A stretch of DNA of 64,000 bases, from contig NTMA01000102.1 of the NCBI GenBank assembly GCA_002917075.1, forward strand, positions 1 through 64,000, in the 5' to 3' direction. The position numbers and the translations under genes were made by a program. How positions within the stretch are numbered: position 1 is the stretch's first letter; each line of letters starts with the position of its first letter. Source of the DNA: Hawksworthiomyces lignivorus (taxonomy: Eukaryota > Ascomycota > Sordariomycetes > Ophiostomatales > Ophiostomataceae). The notes below the pieces were generated by a model, which ran no database searches, was not told the DNA's origin, and saw nothing but the letters and a program-made list of their open reading frames with translations. Of the stretch, positions 1 to 11,006 are shown piece by piece.

Positions 1-53
1 TTATTGAGAAAAAAAAAAAAAAAAAAAAAAAAGAAAGCACAGAAACAAAGCAG

Positions 54-535
54 CTGACTGGGCCGATAGTCCTGCCGACCGGCCCGGCAGGGTCGCCTGT
101 CTCGAGAACCTGCCGACAGGGCCCATTACGAAGATCGCGGCCGGCGGCTACGTGCTGGCCGCTCTGACGCGCGGGCGCGACCTCTACTGCTGGGGCGGCT
201 ACCCAGGTAGGACGCCGGTGCTGGAGGGCCTCACAGGTGACCCAGCGCCCATAGTCGTGCTATTGAATGCCGGCGACGAAATCAGCGACGTGGATGCGGA
301 TATAGACATTGCTGATGTCGGCGTCGGAGATGCCCATATGGTCGTGCTCACAGCCGGAGGCGCCGTCTGCGTCATCGGCAGCAATGCCAACGGCCAGCTG
401 GGACTCGGACCCGATCAGCCAGCGGCAGTCCCGTCCTGGACAAAAGTGGACCACCTCGCCCTCCGCGACGCCGAGAGGGTGCTGGGCGTCGCTGCCGGGC
501 CAAGGAGCACCTTCATACTAGTTGGCAAAGAATGA
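54..535 (+). CDS. RCC1-repeat (regulator of chromosome condensation-like) protein, 3' end only
   Basis: This is the last exon of a gene that enters from the left edge. The frame reads through typical RCC1 beta-propeller blades: an AAGGY segment followed by LYCWGGY near the start, then VGDAHMVVLT and an INSNxxGQLGLG-like blade (IGSNANGQLGLG), and it ends in VGKE followed by TGA. RCC1 repeats fold as a seven-bladed propeller and serve as Ran exchange factors or as general interaction domains. Too little is present to choose between these. The A-rich start of the window and the CAG at 51-53 suggest the 3' end of an intron with the exon beginning near 54; that boundary is inferred. The frame has a stop at 5-7, so the exon cannot extend far left of this point. 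Confidence 0.75.
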
Positions 536-786
536 AAGCAGACATGTACATACAGACGCACAGATTTCAAAGACTTTTAAAAAGAGAAATGGTCATCTAA
601 TGCTTGTTTTATTTTTTTTTTGGCCATCAATACAATTACAGAAACCTCCTTTGCCTTGCCTCCTCCTCGCCATAAGACAGATATTTGCCAGATAGTGCAC
701 AGAGCTCTCACTAAAGAAGCCAGCCAACGCAAAACAAGAGCAATTTGCCCTCGTCTCCCTTTCCTCTTTCTTTTGTTGGGGGGGTA

Positions 787-2022
787 TTATAGGTTGGTCA
801 GGTAGTCCTCAATCTCCTGCGGCGTCAGCTTGCGGAACCGCGGCCCTCTCGCGCCTTCAACGCCCTCCACGCCCAGAAGATGGTCTGCCGGTGGGCCGAC
901 AATGCCTGTTGGGAAGCTGTTAGCAGAAAGGAAAATAAAATAAAGTAAACAAATAAATAAATGGGCCACGGTTGGAAAATCCGCTCACCGATCTCAATGG
1001 TCTCGCCGTTCATCTCGCCCTCGATGGTCTCCTTCAGGGTCAGCAGCGCAATGTGCACGGCGTCCTCGAGCTCGAGGCCCTCGGTGTAGCGCTTCTCCAG
1101 GAAGGTCTTGGCCGAGGTGGCGCTCTTGCCGATGGCGGTGGCCTTCCAGGGGAAGTAGCTGCCGGAGGGGTCGACCTGGTACAGCATGGGCCCGCCGCGC
1201 AGGATGCCGCCGGTCTTGCCGGTGGGCTTCTTCTGCTCGCCCGAGGCGAGGCCGTCGGCGGCCTCCTCGGCTTTGTCGTCGCCGGCGGCAGCCTTCTTGG
1301 CGGCGGCGGCGGCGGCCTCCTTCTCGAGCTCCTCCTCGGGCAGGATGCCCTCGTCCCAGCCGGCGACCAGCAGGCTGACGCCGTAGGGGCGCACGCCGCC
1401 GGACTGGGTGGCCTCCTGCATGACGCGGGCGACGTCCTGGACCAGTATCCGCGTCGGCGGGTACTCGTTGTAGATGCGCTTGTAGCCCGAGTGCGAGACC
1501 TTGCGGGCGCGGTCGACGAGCACGCGGTAGTCGGGGCCCATACCGGCGTAGACCATGCCAATGTCCGGGGTGATGAGGGAGATCTTAGAGAGCGAGGACG
1601 GGTCGGCGAGCGGGGAGGAGGACTTCTTCTCGGTGGCCAGGACGATGCCGTTTGTGGCTGGGACGCAGCAGCGGGTCAGCAGCAATGAACAGCAGCAGCA
1701 GCAGCGACGGCGATGCGAGGGGAGATAGCTTACCCTTAATTCCCAGAGCCGTCACGCCCTGGTTGACAGCGTTCAGGGCATATTCTGCAGATGACTGTTA
1801 GACACGGGGTCGGAGGCATCTTGCCATGCCTTCCTTGTGGATGGCGCATGCAGGGGAATCACGAACCAATCTGCACCAGCTTTCCACTGCAGACACGCGC
1901 ACAGGCAAGATTAGCATTCGTTTCCATATTGCTCCATGCGATCAGCTGCACCCCAACCGGGACAAGTCAGAAGCTTACCTGGGAGAGAATGTTGTCAGAG
2001 AGAAGGAGTACCGGTCAGCCAT
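787..2022 (-). CDS. PRE8: 20S proteasome subunit alpha-2
   Basis: Structural alpha-ring subunit of the 20S proteasome core, with no catalytic Thr. Five exons were rebuilt: 2022-1979, 1886-1867, 1784-1734, 1657-989 and 905-787, together 300 codons plus TAA. The N-terminus reads [14 protein letters not shown] with the family SGKLVQIEYAL block after it, then [70 protein letters not shown] and [14 protein letters not shown]. All of these are alpha-2 signatures. Exon 2 is only 20 nt and encodes SGKLVQI; leaving it out breaks the frame. Between LLVAGWDEG and MLYQVDPSG there is an Ala/Lys/Glu-rich insert of about 50 residues that is absent from yeast Pre8 (about 250 residues). As I recall, other filamentous fungi carry a shorter insert here. 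The gene is divergent from the RING-CH ligase gene at 3017. Confidence 0.95.
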
Positions 2023-3016
2023 GACTGGGGCTTGCTTCTTTGAGGGAGGATGGATGTGAGAGAGGTCGAGATGGCGGAGGGTAGGTCGGCTTGCTTGCTG
2101 AGTTTAGTCTCGGCCTTGTGTCGAGGAGAAATGGGGAGAAAGAGTATGCGGTAGACGGGGGTCAAGGGAAGGTGAACAGGTTGGGTGGAGAAGCTTTCGA
2201 TTTTATTCTGTAGAGCAACGAGGCAAAAGTCCAGCAGGCAGATGTTGCTATTCGTCGGACTTGGTGAACGGGACTTGTTTCGAAGCTTTACGCTGCAGTC
2301 GGCTGGCAGTGAGCGCTCTCAGCCAGACACAAGAGAGAAAGGTCGCCGCCAGGCACACCGCACAGTTGCGCGTCGAGCTCTTCTGATTGGCTGCAGCTTG
2401 TATATGCAACTAAGCGAACTAAGCGATCAAATTGTCAATCAAATATGCTTCTATCAAGTGCCGTACGTGGCCCCATGAGGGACAGCTCTCTTTTAGTCTC
2501 TTTTAGGCTCTTTTAGGCTTAAATATGTGCTGGCACGACAGCTCATCGCTAATTTTCTGGGGCTCGACCGCCTGAAAGGCCACCGCCGGGCAGAAAAAAG
2601 TAATCAATAAAATTTATCGAAGCTCGTGGAACAGTCGGCCAAACTAAAGCATATTCAAACTCCGCATATTGTTTTGAGTCCGTCTCCTGCGGACGACTCC
2701 TCTTCAGCGTCTCCCCTTCCCTTATCTCTTGTTCCTCTTCTTCCCCTTTCTGCTTCTTCTGCTTCTTCTGTTTCTTTTCCTTTTTTGGAGAAGATGTGAA
2801 TTCCCTACATTGTCCAAAGCGAGCTGAGTGGCTACACACTACGAAGCGTTTCTCGTTTTGCTCTGCTTTTTCTTTCCACCTCCATCTCCTGACCCTGCCT
2901 CTGCCTCTCGGAGACTTTTTTTTCTTTCCTTCTTGTGAGGATGAGAAATCGTTCCTCCTGCTCCGGACTTTGAGGGTTACGCATCCGTAGCAGAATCATT
3001 CTCTTCACCCTATACT
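2023..3016. promoter_or_regulatory. Divergent promoter region between PRE8 and the RING-CH gene
   Basis: About 1 kb separates the two start codons on opposite strands, so both promoters must lie here. The right half (2690-3010) is strongly pyrimidine-rich on the + strand and ends in CTCTTCACCCTATACT before the ATG, as is common in fungal leaders. A three-unit decamer repeat lies at 2487-2516. I saw no convincing gene in this stretch. Confidence 0.5.
2487..2516. repeat. Three tandem copies of a 10-bp unit (TCTCTTTTAG)
   Basis: Two exact TCTCTTTTAG units are followed by GCTCTTTTAG, then GCTTAAAT. The 10-bp period places each copy on the same helical face. It sits in the divergent promoter region, about 465 bp upstream of the PRE8 start. 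Its function is unknown. Confidence 0.7.
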
Positions 3017-4658
3017 ATGGATCTCCGGCCGCGGGCTGCTGCTGCCGGCTGGTCCTGGCACATGGACGACTCGGCCGGGTCAGCTACTAGCGGCGAGAGC
3101 TCGACGGCAGCTAGAGAAGACTGGGCCACCACCAGCGGCTACTCGGCCACCTCAGCGGCGACAACGCGGCCGGCAGCTCCTAATGACAAGGATTCGGCGG
3201 CCGCGGCGACCAGCAGCCCGCATGATATGCCGGACGACTTCTCAGCGCGGCCTGTTGCGTTTGGTGAGTCTTCCGGCGTATCCGAGGCGTCCTGGACGAC
3301 AGAGGAGGAGCCACAGCCGCCGACGCCGACCGAGGACCAGCAGCACGAGCAGCAGGATGCCCAGGCTGCTGACGAAGAGGAAAAGGAGGAAGAAGAGCGG
3401 CAGCGCCGGTTCCGGCGGCGCTACAAGCCGCGGACGTGTCGCATCTGCCTGGAGACGGTGAACCCGACGTTCGAGGAGGTCGACGGTGGCGGCGAGGACG
3501 ACCATGACGAAGACGCCGCCGACCGCGAGGCGGCAGCGGCAAATGCGGCCAACGGCGCCGGCGACGCGCTGGCTGGGCTGGGCGCGGTAGTTGGAGAGGC
3601 GGCAGCGGGTTTGCGGGACCGCGTGGCAGCAGCGGCGGCGTCGGCGGTGCCAGAGTTTTTGAAGCGGCGGCAGACCAGGCAGCGGCCGCTGCCGCGGGTG
3701 CGGTACGTGTCGGCGGACCCTGCGGACGGGCGGCTGCTGAGCCCGTGTCGGTGCCGGGGCACGCAAAAGTACGTGCACGAGGGGTGCCTGCAGGCGTGGC
3801 GGCGGGCGCAGCCCCTGGCGGACCGCAACTTCTGGACGTGTCCGACGTGCGGGTTCGCGTACCGCGTGGAGCGGCTGCGGTGGGGCCGGCTGGTGGCCAG
3901 CCGGCCCGCGCGCGCCGCCCTGACGCTGCTGGCCTGCACGCTCGCCCTCTTCGCGCTCGGCTTCGTTGCCGACCCCCTGCTCGACCTGTGGCTCGACCCC
4001 GGCGGCGCCATGCTCGACGCCTTTGGCGGCCTCGACGACGGTGACGACGGCGACTACGGCCACGACTACGGCTACGACGCCGACTACGACCTCGCCTTCT
4101 TTGACATCGACCTCGGCGGGCTGCACAACGCCGCCGCCGGAGCCCTCGACAGCGCCGCCGCCGGCTGGCTGGAGCACTTTCTCAAGGGCTTCTTCTCGCT
4201 CGGCCTCATCGGCATGGTCAAGACCTTCTTCGCCGTCTCGCCGTTCACCTGGTGGAACCTGCGCGGCACCGGCCTGGGCCGGGGGCGGCGCCGCGGCGGC
4301 GGCGGGCGCGCGCGGATCGAGGGGATGAGCTGGGTGTTCATCCTCGTGGGGGCATTTACATTTTTAGGGGTGGGTGCTACTACAAAGAATATCATTGTAT
4401 AATTTAAAGAAATCTTGGGACTGACTTTACTAATTTTCTACACAGGCTGCCTGGAGAGCAATCAACTATCTGAGCGGTCGGATCCTGGAAAAAGCAAGCG
4501 ATCACATCGTCGACATTGGCGGTGGAGACGACGGCTTTGATGATGATGATGACGAAGAAGAAGACAAGGTGCATGATGACAAGGTACATGACGATACTGG
4601 CCATGAAAACGGTGCCAGGGAAAGCATTCATAATGAGAACGAAAGCCATGCAGATTAA
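3017..4658 (+). CDS. RING-CH (MARCH-type) membrane E3 ubiquitin ligase
   Basis: Predicted membrane-bound RING-CH ubiquitin ligase, 521 residues in two exons (3017-4369 and 4446-4658). The RING-CH ligands are visible: CRIC at about residues 141-144, then after a long insert PCRCRGTQKYVHEGC and WTCPTCGF, in C4HC3 order. The roughly 95-residue insert (acidic, then Ala-rich) separates the first Cys pair from the second. Residues 1-135 are Ser/Thr/Asp-rich and end in a Glu/Arg tract. Downstream, hydrophobic segments near TLLACTLALFALGF, FFSLGLIGMV and WVFILVGAFTFLG suggest three membrane passes. The 76-nt intron has GTGGGT, a CTAAT-like branch and CACAG. Its removal replaces a short VGATTKNIIV end with about 70 residues that include an Asp/Glu-rich tail. 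MARCH/Doa10-type ligases act on ER or endosomal membranes; the compartment here is not shown. Confidence 0.85.
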
Positions 4659-7031
4659 CCGAGGAGGTTGATAGATCTCACCTACCTTTGGAAGGCTAGC
4701 TAATGAGCTAATGAAGTCTTATGAGTCTTATTCCACGAGGGGTATCCTAGGTTCTGATTTCGCTGCGCGTGACCCCTTTCCTCCCTATCTGCTCTTTCTG
4801 TTCTCTCTGTTCCAGTTCTGCGTTGCACACTCTTAAGTTGTCTTGGTCCTCTCGCCTCCGTGTCGAGCCAACTAGTCTGTGTGCAAAGATTAAGCCGTTC
4901 TGAAATTTCTCCTCTGCTCGGGGTGACTGGACGTTTTGTCCGGTCACTTCCACATGGCGGAGGCTTCGGGACTCCTGTCAGCTCGTACTACTCGTACTAT
5001 GCCACTCTTTAAGCCGACTGATCCCTCGCGTTTTGCGAACCTTTCTGTCTGGCGTTTTTTTCGCTCGCTCTTTTGTTCTCTCCGGCGTACGATCGTGGAC
5101 ATGGCGAACCGTGTCATACGGTACGCATTCCATGATGCCTCCTACAGAGATGCGAGCTGCGGCAGAGCTGATACATTTACACGGCGCTCTTGACACGCGT
5201 CCCTCTAGTAATCCCGCCATCAACATGCGGTGCGATCGTGTTCTCGCGTGTCGCTTGAACAGAGCTCCCAACGTAGCACAGCATCGCGGGCCTTTATGTG
5301 GGCAATAATATGTGCATAAGATTTGTGTAATCCAGAATCTCGATTCCACAAAGAGGCAAATGCAACGGTTGCCATGGCAGGGCGTTTGGCAGAGGACGAT
5401 GCCAGTCGTAATAGGCGTCGTAACCATAATAAAAAAAATACCATTTCCCGACTACTTTTCTACCAGTGTCTCAATTGCGAAACCTTCTTCCTGCTGTGTC
5501 GCAAACAGGGTCTCGTTTTCCATTCCAGAAGAGCAGCCATATGCACCGATATGCAGACACATGTAGTTGACATGTTTGGCTTAAGCCTATGAAACGTGTT
5601 GATGCATATCTTTCTCTATTTTTCTTTATTTCTCTAAGCATATGCATTTTTCCAGGTATTTTATTATTTTATTTTTATGTTTTAAATAAGGTGGAAGCGT
5701 CCTCATTTGCGTGTAACTTCATATCTCCTATTTGTTCCCCCCTTTATTACAGATCCCTTCCCCCCACTCAGCCTATCCTCTGTCCTGTCTTGTCCTCTGA
5801 TCTGTTCTCGCCCTCTACCAATTGGGGACACGTTAATAATTGCTGTGCAAGTAGTCTCCTTTTCTGGCCAGGCCATCGTCCATCTGTGCGTACACAATCT
5901 GCACCACTAAACTAACTCTACCTGGTAATATACTCTCCCACTATGTAAACTCGCACTCGGTACTCGCACTTCTAAGCCTATGTATTATCTCTCTTCTGAA
6001 AGGCGCGATAACAGGGCTCCAGGGGTACATTGCACGCTAGCCTCACATCCCAGAGAGCGGCGATCCACTAATCGACACTGGCGCCATCTCTGATATTACT
6101 TGCTGCATATTCTGTGCTCTGTCTGTGCTCTGTGCTCTGTGTACTAGTCTGTATCTCTCTATCGAATTTCGATTTTTTTTTCCCCTTTGGTGTCGTGTCG
6201 TTTATCGAGGCTGTCTGTTCCTTTTCCCGCATCGTCTCGCCAAGGACAATACACAACAAACAGCAACACACGATCGAAATCAGTTCGCAGAAGAGGGGTT
6301 TGCAGCCTCTTCCTTTCTTCCTTTTCATTTCCTTCGCGTTTACTTTCCATTTCATTCCCATTCCTTGGCTCCCGGGAAGCCTAGAACCGGGAAAATTCCA
6401 GCGAGTCGTTCCACTGCAACCGGGAACCACACACGCCCCCCCCTTTTGTGCCTCTCTTCTACTCGCTCTATGTCTCTGCTTCTCTAATTCTCTTTTTCCC
6501 TCACTGTTCTCCTGTTACCCTTTCTCTACGTTAATTAATACAGACTCCGGACCTCCCCTGAAGATAACGATCAAACGAGAAAACGTCATCTGCGAAGAAA
6601 AAGAAAGAAAGAAAAGCATGGCCTAGTGCTGCTGCCACGTCCTTCTGGCCTTCTGATAATATACCCTCCTTTTACGATCTACGCCGCCTTCCGTTGTTTC
6701 CTTCCCGCTTGGTACCTTGACAAAAAGTGCCAGTTGTTACTTCCTAATTAGAGTGGCTGACTGTCACGATCTCGAACCGGACCAGTCCCCTTACCCTTGA
6801 AAATCGGCCGGATACTCCTTTCTTACGAGCATTCGATATTTCGCCGTCGATCTCACCTCGACACGTCGATAAGAGGCCCTCCTCCCCATTGACGAAGCGG
6901 TCGACGAAGTACAACACAATTCTAGCCTCATAGACGCGTACCTTCTACTCTTCTTTCCGTCGAACTACGGTAGAGGACTGTTCCTCTCCCTCTGCCTCCC
7001 CCTCTCTCCAACCCCCCGAACATCCCACACA
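4659..7031. other. 2.4-kb spacer without a recognisable gene
   Basis: Only short open frames occur here, none with family motifs or codon bias. The right part (about 6100-7031) is pyrimidine-rich and probably includes the promoter and leader of the GT34 gene, whose ATG follows CATCCCACACA. I see no RNA gene or mobile element. Confidence 0.5.
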
Positions 7032-8199
7032 ATGCACTTCGCCTACCCCCCACGCAAAAACTCCAACGCCGCGGCGTTTAAGCCGCGGACGTCGTCCCGG
7101 CTGCCCTTCCTGCGCCGCGGCCGCGCGCGGCTGTTTGCCGTCCTCGGCCTGGCGCTGTTTGGTCTCATCTACTTTCTGGCGCGGCCGCGGCGGCCGAGCA
7201 ACCCATGGATGGCCGCCCACGTGCAGGCGGTGCAGGAGGCGGCCGCGGCAGCGGGCGACGACAGCAGCAGCAAGAAGGCAGGCAAGGCCGGCGGCAGCGT
7301 CTACGACTCCATGTTTTCCAACGAATACGCGGCCGCCGTGGCCAACCACGCGCCCGGCGGCAAGGCGCCGCAGGTCGTGCTGGTGACCGTTTACGACGAG
7401 ACCAACTTCCACCGCGCGTACCTGGACACGGTGCGCGAGAACCGCCGGCTGTACGCGGCCAAGCACGGCTACGGAACCTTCTCGCCCAAGGTCGGCTACT
7501 ACGACCTCAACGGCAGCCCGCTGTCGTGGACAAAGGTCGTCGCCATGCGCCACGCCCTGACCCTGTTCCCCGATAGCAAGTACTTTTGGTTCCTCGACCA
7601 AAACGCCTTCGTCATGAACATGGACGCCAGCATCGAGGCCGACATCATGGCCCCCGCCAAGATCGACGCCGCCATGCTCAAAGACTTCCCCGTCGTGCCC
7701 CCAGACAGCATCATCAAGACCTTTGGCCACCTGCGCGGCCAGGACGTCGACTTCCTCCTCACCCAGGACTACGACGGCCTCTCCACCGCCAGCTTCGTCA
7801 TCCGCAACGGCGACTGGGCCCGCTTCTTCTTCGAGACCTGGTTCGACCCCCTCTACCGCTCCTACAACTTCCAAAAGGCCGAGACCCACGCCCTGGTATG
7901 TTTTTCTCTCTCATCTCATCAAGTTCTTGTTGCTGTTTGCCGCCGTCATCTACTAATGCATGCACCTTCCCTCCCAACAGGAACACATTGTCCAGTGGCA
8001 CCCGACCATCCTGTCCAAGATGGCCCTCGTGCCCCAGCGCACCATCAACGCCTACAGCAAGAACGAGCACGGCGCCCAGTACGAGCCCGGCGACATCTCC
8101 GTGCGCGTGCTGAGCTGCGTCCGCACCAGCTCCGCCGTCTGCGAGAACGAGGCCGCGCCCTTCATCGCGCAGTGGCGCGGCAAGGAGTCGTCCACATGA
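7032..8199 (+). CDS. GT34 family Golgi glycosyltransferase (alpha-mannosyl/galactosyltransferase, Mnn10/Mnn11 group)
   Basis: Type II membrane glycosyltransferase of family GT34, 360 residues. Exons are 7032-7895 and 7981-8199; the 85-nt intron has GTATGT, a textbook TACTAAT branch point and AACAG. A short basic cytosolic tail is followed by one membrane anchor (FAVLGLALFGLIYFLA, about residues 35-50), a stem, and a catalytic domain from about residue 110. The domain contains VVLVTVYDE, the KxxYAAKHGYG block and YFWFLDQNAFVMN. In the last of these the usual metal-binding DxD reads D-Q-N. The second exon gives the conserved HIVQWHPTILSKMALVPQRTINAY segment. Mnn10/Mnn11 proteins extend the alpha-1,6-mannan backbone in the cis-Golgi polymerase complex. 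The exact acceptor cannot be read from sequence. Confidence 0.88.
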
Positions 8200-9071
8200 G
8201 CAGATGAGGTGGCATTTAGAAAATAAAGCGGCCCGCACCCGGTATCGAGGAGAGAGCCGTCGTGGGCGAGAAAGCCCCAAAAGACTCGAGGCGAGTACCA
8301 GCCGCGGCGGCTCCTCCGCAAAAAGATACCAAAGCCCTTACGGCATCTGACTGCAAGTGTATTTTTGTTCTCTGTTTGGCATACCAGCACTTATATGTGA
8401 GACGAGCGAGAAAAGAAAGGTTACGCATCGGGAGACGGGCCACGACGACATTGGACTCTCCGGGGCCTGGAAAAGGGCAGGCTTCTCTTCTTTTTCTGTG
8501 TGTATGTGTGTGTGGGCGAGCGTGTGTGCGTGTGTGTATTTCGGGGAAAGGCGTTTTATTTACAAAAGACAGGAATTGGTTCTTGTTTTGTATGTCTTCC
8601 GTGTACGTTCTTCTCTTCAGCTTTCTCCCATTCTTCTTATTCTGATCTTCCTGATCTTCATCTGTCACCCCATTCTTCTTTTTTTCGATTCCCTACTACT
8701 TTTTTTGTTCTTCACATTTTTGTCTTTTTAGCTTTCTTCCCTGTTTATTTTCTTCCACGGGAGGAATTCTTTCATGTGCAACAAGTAATCATAGACAGAC
8801 CACACAAATGTATAAGCGAATTGTTTTGGCCCAGTGCAGCAGTCTGCAGAAAAAAAAAAAAGGTATCCGTGTGATTTAAAAACATGCTATGGCGAAATAA
8901 CGTACTTTGTATAATAGTTCTCACGGAACGCCCCATATATGTAGATGTGTGATAAGCGGATGAAGGCAAAAAAAGGAAATAGTAAAAATGTACAAAGTAA
9001 AAACAAATGCTCCCAGTCTATGCATCTCCTCCGCCCTCTGTTACCGCTTTCTCGTTCTTCTCTTTGTCAAA
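8200..9071. other. Convergent 3' spacer between the GT34 and S1P-lyase genes
   Basis: Both neighbours end here, so it should hold two 3' UTRs and terminators. It contains GT-rich and T-rich tracts (8496-8540, 8670-8740). I see no gene. Confidence 0.5.
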
Positions 9072-10288
9072 CTATGCCTTGTACAGCAGGTCCAGGAACC
9101 CGGTCGCCAGGTCCACCACGACACTCTTGTTGGGCAGGCTGCCGGCCACGCCGTACAGCGCGACGGCGTCGCCGCCGTCGTCGGGCGCGGACATTGCACC
9201 TCCCCTCTTGCCGCCGGCTCCCGCCTTGCTGCCTTCCACAGCGCGCACCCTGGCCTTCTCGCGCTCGGCCTCGACGCATGCCTCCAGATCAGCCACCAGC
9301 GCGTCAAAGTGCTTGACGATGGGCATGGTGAAGGCCACGTGGATGGCGGGCGGGTTCTGCAGGGCGTTGAGGTGCCAGCCGCGCGACGACATGGCGTCGG
9401 CCAGCGAGTAGATGTTGATTGGCGTGAAAGGCAGGCCGCTTCCGGCAGACGACGACGCAGCCGACCGCCGTGCGCGGAAGGCCACCACGGACACGAGCGG
9501 ACGGCCCATGACCTCGATCTCAGGCGCCAGCAGGGGCGACGTCGAGATGTGCTCGGCAAACTTCCGGGCGGCGCCGACGATGCGCACACAGGCATCCAGG
9601 TAGCCAGACTCGCCCACGGCCATCATGCTGGCCCAGCAGCCAGCGATCAGGGCGCCGGGACGAGAGCCGGCGGCACCGGGGGACGCGTAGACGCCGCCGG
9701 CCCAGTCGGCGGAGACAAAGTACTGGTAGGTGCGCAGAGCGGCGGTGCGGTAGAGGAGGACGCTGTTGCCCTTGGGGGCGAAGCCGTACTTGTGGGTGTC
9801 GACGGAGATGCTGGTGACGCCGCGGACGCGGAAGTCAAAGGGAGTGGTCTCGAAGCCGGCCTTCTCTAAGAAGGGCACCATGAAGGAGCCTAGGCAGCAG
9901 TCGACGTGGAGTGGCAGACGCTTGCGCAGGGCCAGGCGGCTGAGCCCCGCAATGTCGTCGATGATGCCGTGCGGGAAGTTGGGGGAGCTGCCGACGAGCA
10001 GGATGGTGTTGGGGTTGATGAGGCGGGCGACGCGGCGCAGATCCACCTGGTACGAGGGGGCAGGGCAGGGCACCAGGTGGACCTTGATCTTGTAGTACTG
10101 GCCGGCCTTGTGGAACGCCGTGTGTGCGGTCTCGGGCAGAATCCTAGATTGTGTTAGCAGGGGAACGGAGAGGGAGAACACAAGGAAGCTTGCAGTGAAA
10201 AAGAAGCGAGTAAGAAAAAGGGCAGGCTCACATCTCCGGCTCCGTGATGCCACGCTCGGCGTACGCCTTTTGGCGCGCGCTCAGGCAG

Positions 10289-10320
<32 letters not shown>

Positions 10321-11006
10321 GGTGACGCCGGCAGCGCCTGCAGGGGCGTTGAAGAGGTTCAGGACCATGGCGACGACCTCGGCTTCCATCTTGCGCACGC
10401 CCGGGAAGACGTCTGGGTGGATGGGGTTGGCGACAGTGAACTTGCCATAGGCCTCGGTCTGCAGACGCATCAGGGCGTCCTCGCCGTGGTAGACGGCGCC
10501 GCTGACGCGACCTTCCTCCCAGCGGGTGTGGTCGAGCCCCGCAAGCAGGTCGAGCTGGCGGCGCACCTCGTCGTCGTCCCAGCCTTGGGCTGGGATGGTC
10601 GTGTGGCGGACGACGCCGGCAGGCACCAGCTTGCCCTCCATCTTGCCGAGGGCCTCATCGACCTGCTGGCGGACCTTGGTGCGGACGCCAGGGAGGCGCA
10701 GGAACCACCCAAAGAGGATCCGGCGCGAGTCATGGTACAACTCAGCTACGGTGCCAATAAGGCCGCGGCCGCGGAGCTTCCAGAGGGTACGCCGGGCCAG
10801 GCGGAGAACGAAGAAGAAGAAGACGATGTTTCGGACTCTGTGGCATTGTCAGCAGAAGGAAAGGAGGAAATTTAGTCAGCAAGGCAATGCAATCTCCCAC
10901 AGACATACAAATCCAAATTCAGGAGCAACAGCGGGCTCGCCGGACGGCGGCGGACGCTGCTGATGTTGTCCCGCAAGCTAATCAGCATGCTGGAGGAGCC
11001 AGGCAT
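9072..11006 (-). CDS. DPL1: Sphingosine-1-phosphate (dihydrosphingosine-phosphate) lyase
   Basis: PLP enzyme of the ER membrane that cleaves phosphorylated long-chain bases to ethanolamine phosphate and a fatty aldehyde, the exit step of sphingolipid catabolism. It has 591 residues in three exons: 11006-10909, 10837-10232 and 10143-9072. The N-terminal exon encodes MPGSSSMLISL and its junction gives LVRNIVFFFFVLRLARR, the single membrane anchor. Family blocks follow: GAVYHGED, NPIHPDVFPGVRKMEAEV, TTSGGTESILMACLSAR, LHVDCCLGSF and SVDTHKYGFAPKG, in which Lys-353 should form the internal aldimine. A Gly/Ala/Lys-rich stretch near the C-terminus varies in the family. Introns carry GTATGT/CACAG and GTGAGC/CTAG with a GCTAAC branch. 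It is convergent with the GT34 gene. Confidence 0.95.

Noticed and set aside
3242..4177. 311-codon minus-strand frame over the RING-CH gene
   Set aside because: Antisense shadow; the opposite strand has the zinc ligands and membrane segments.
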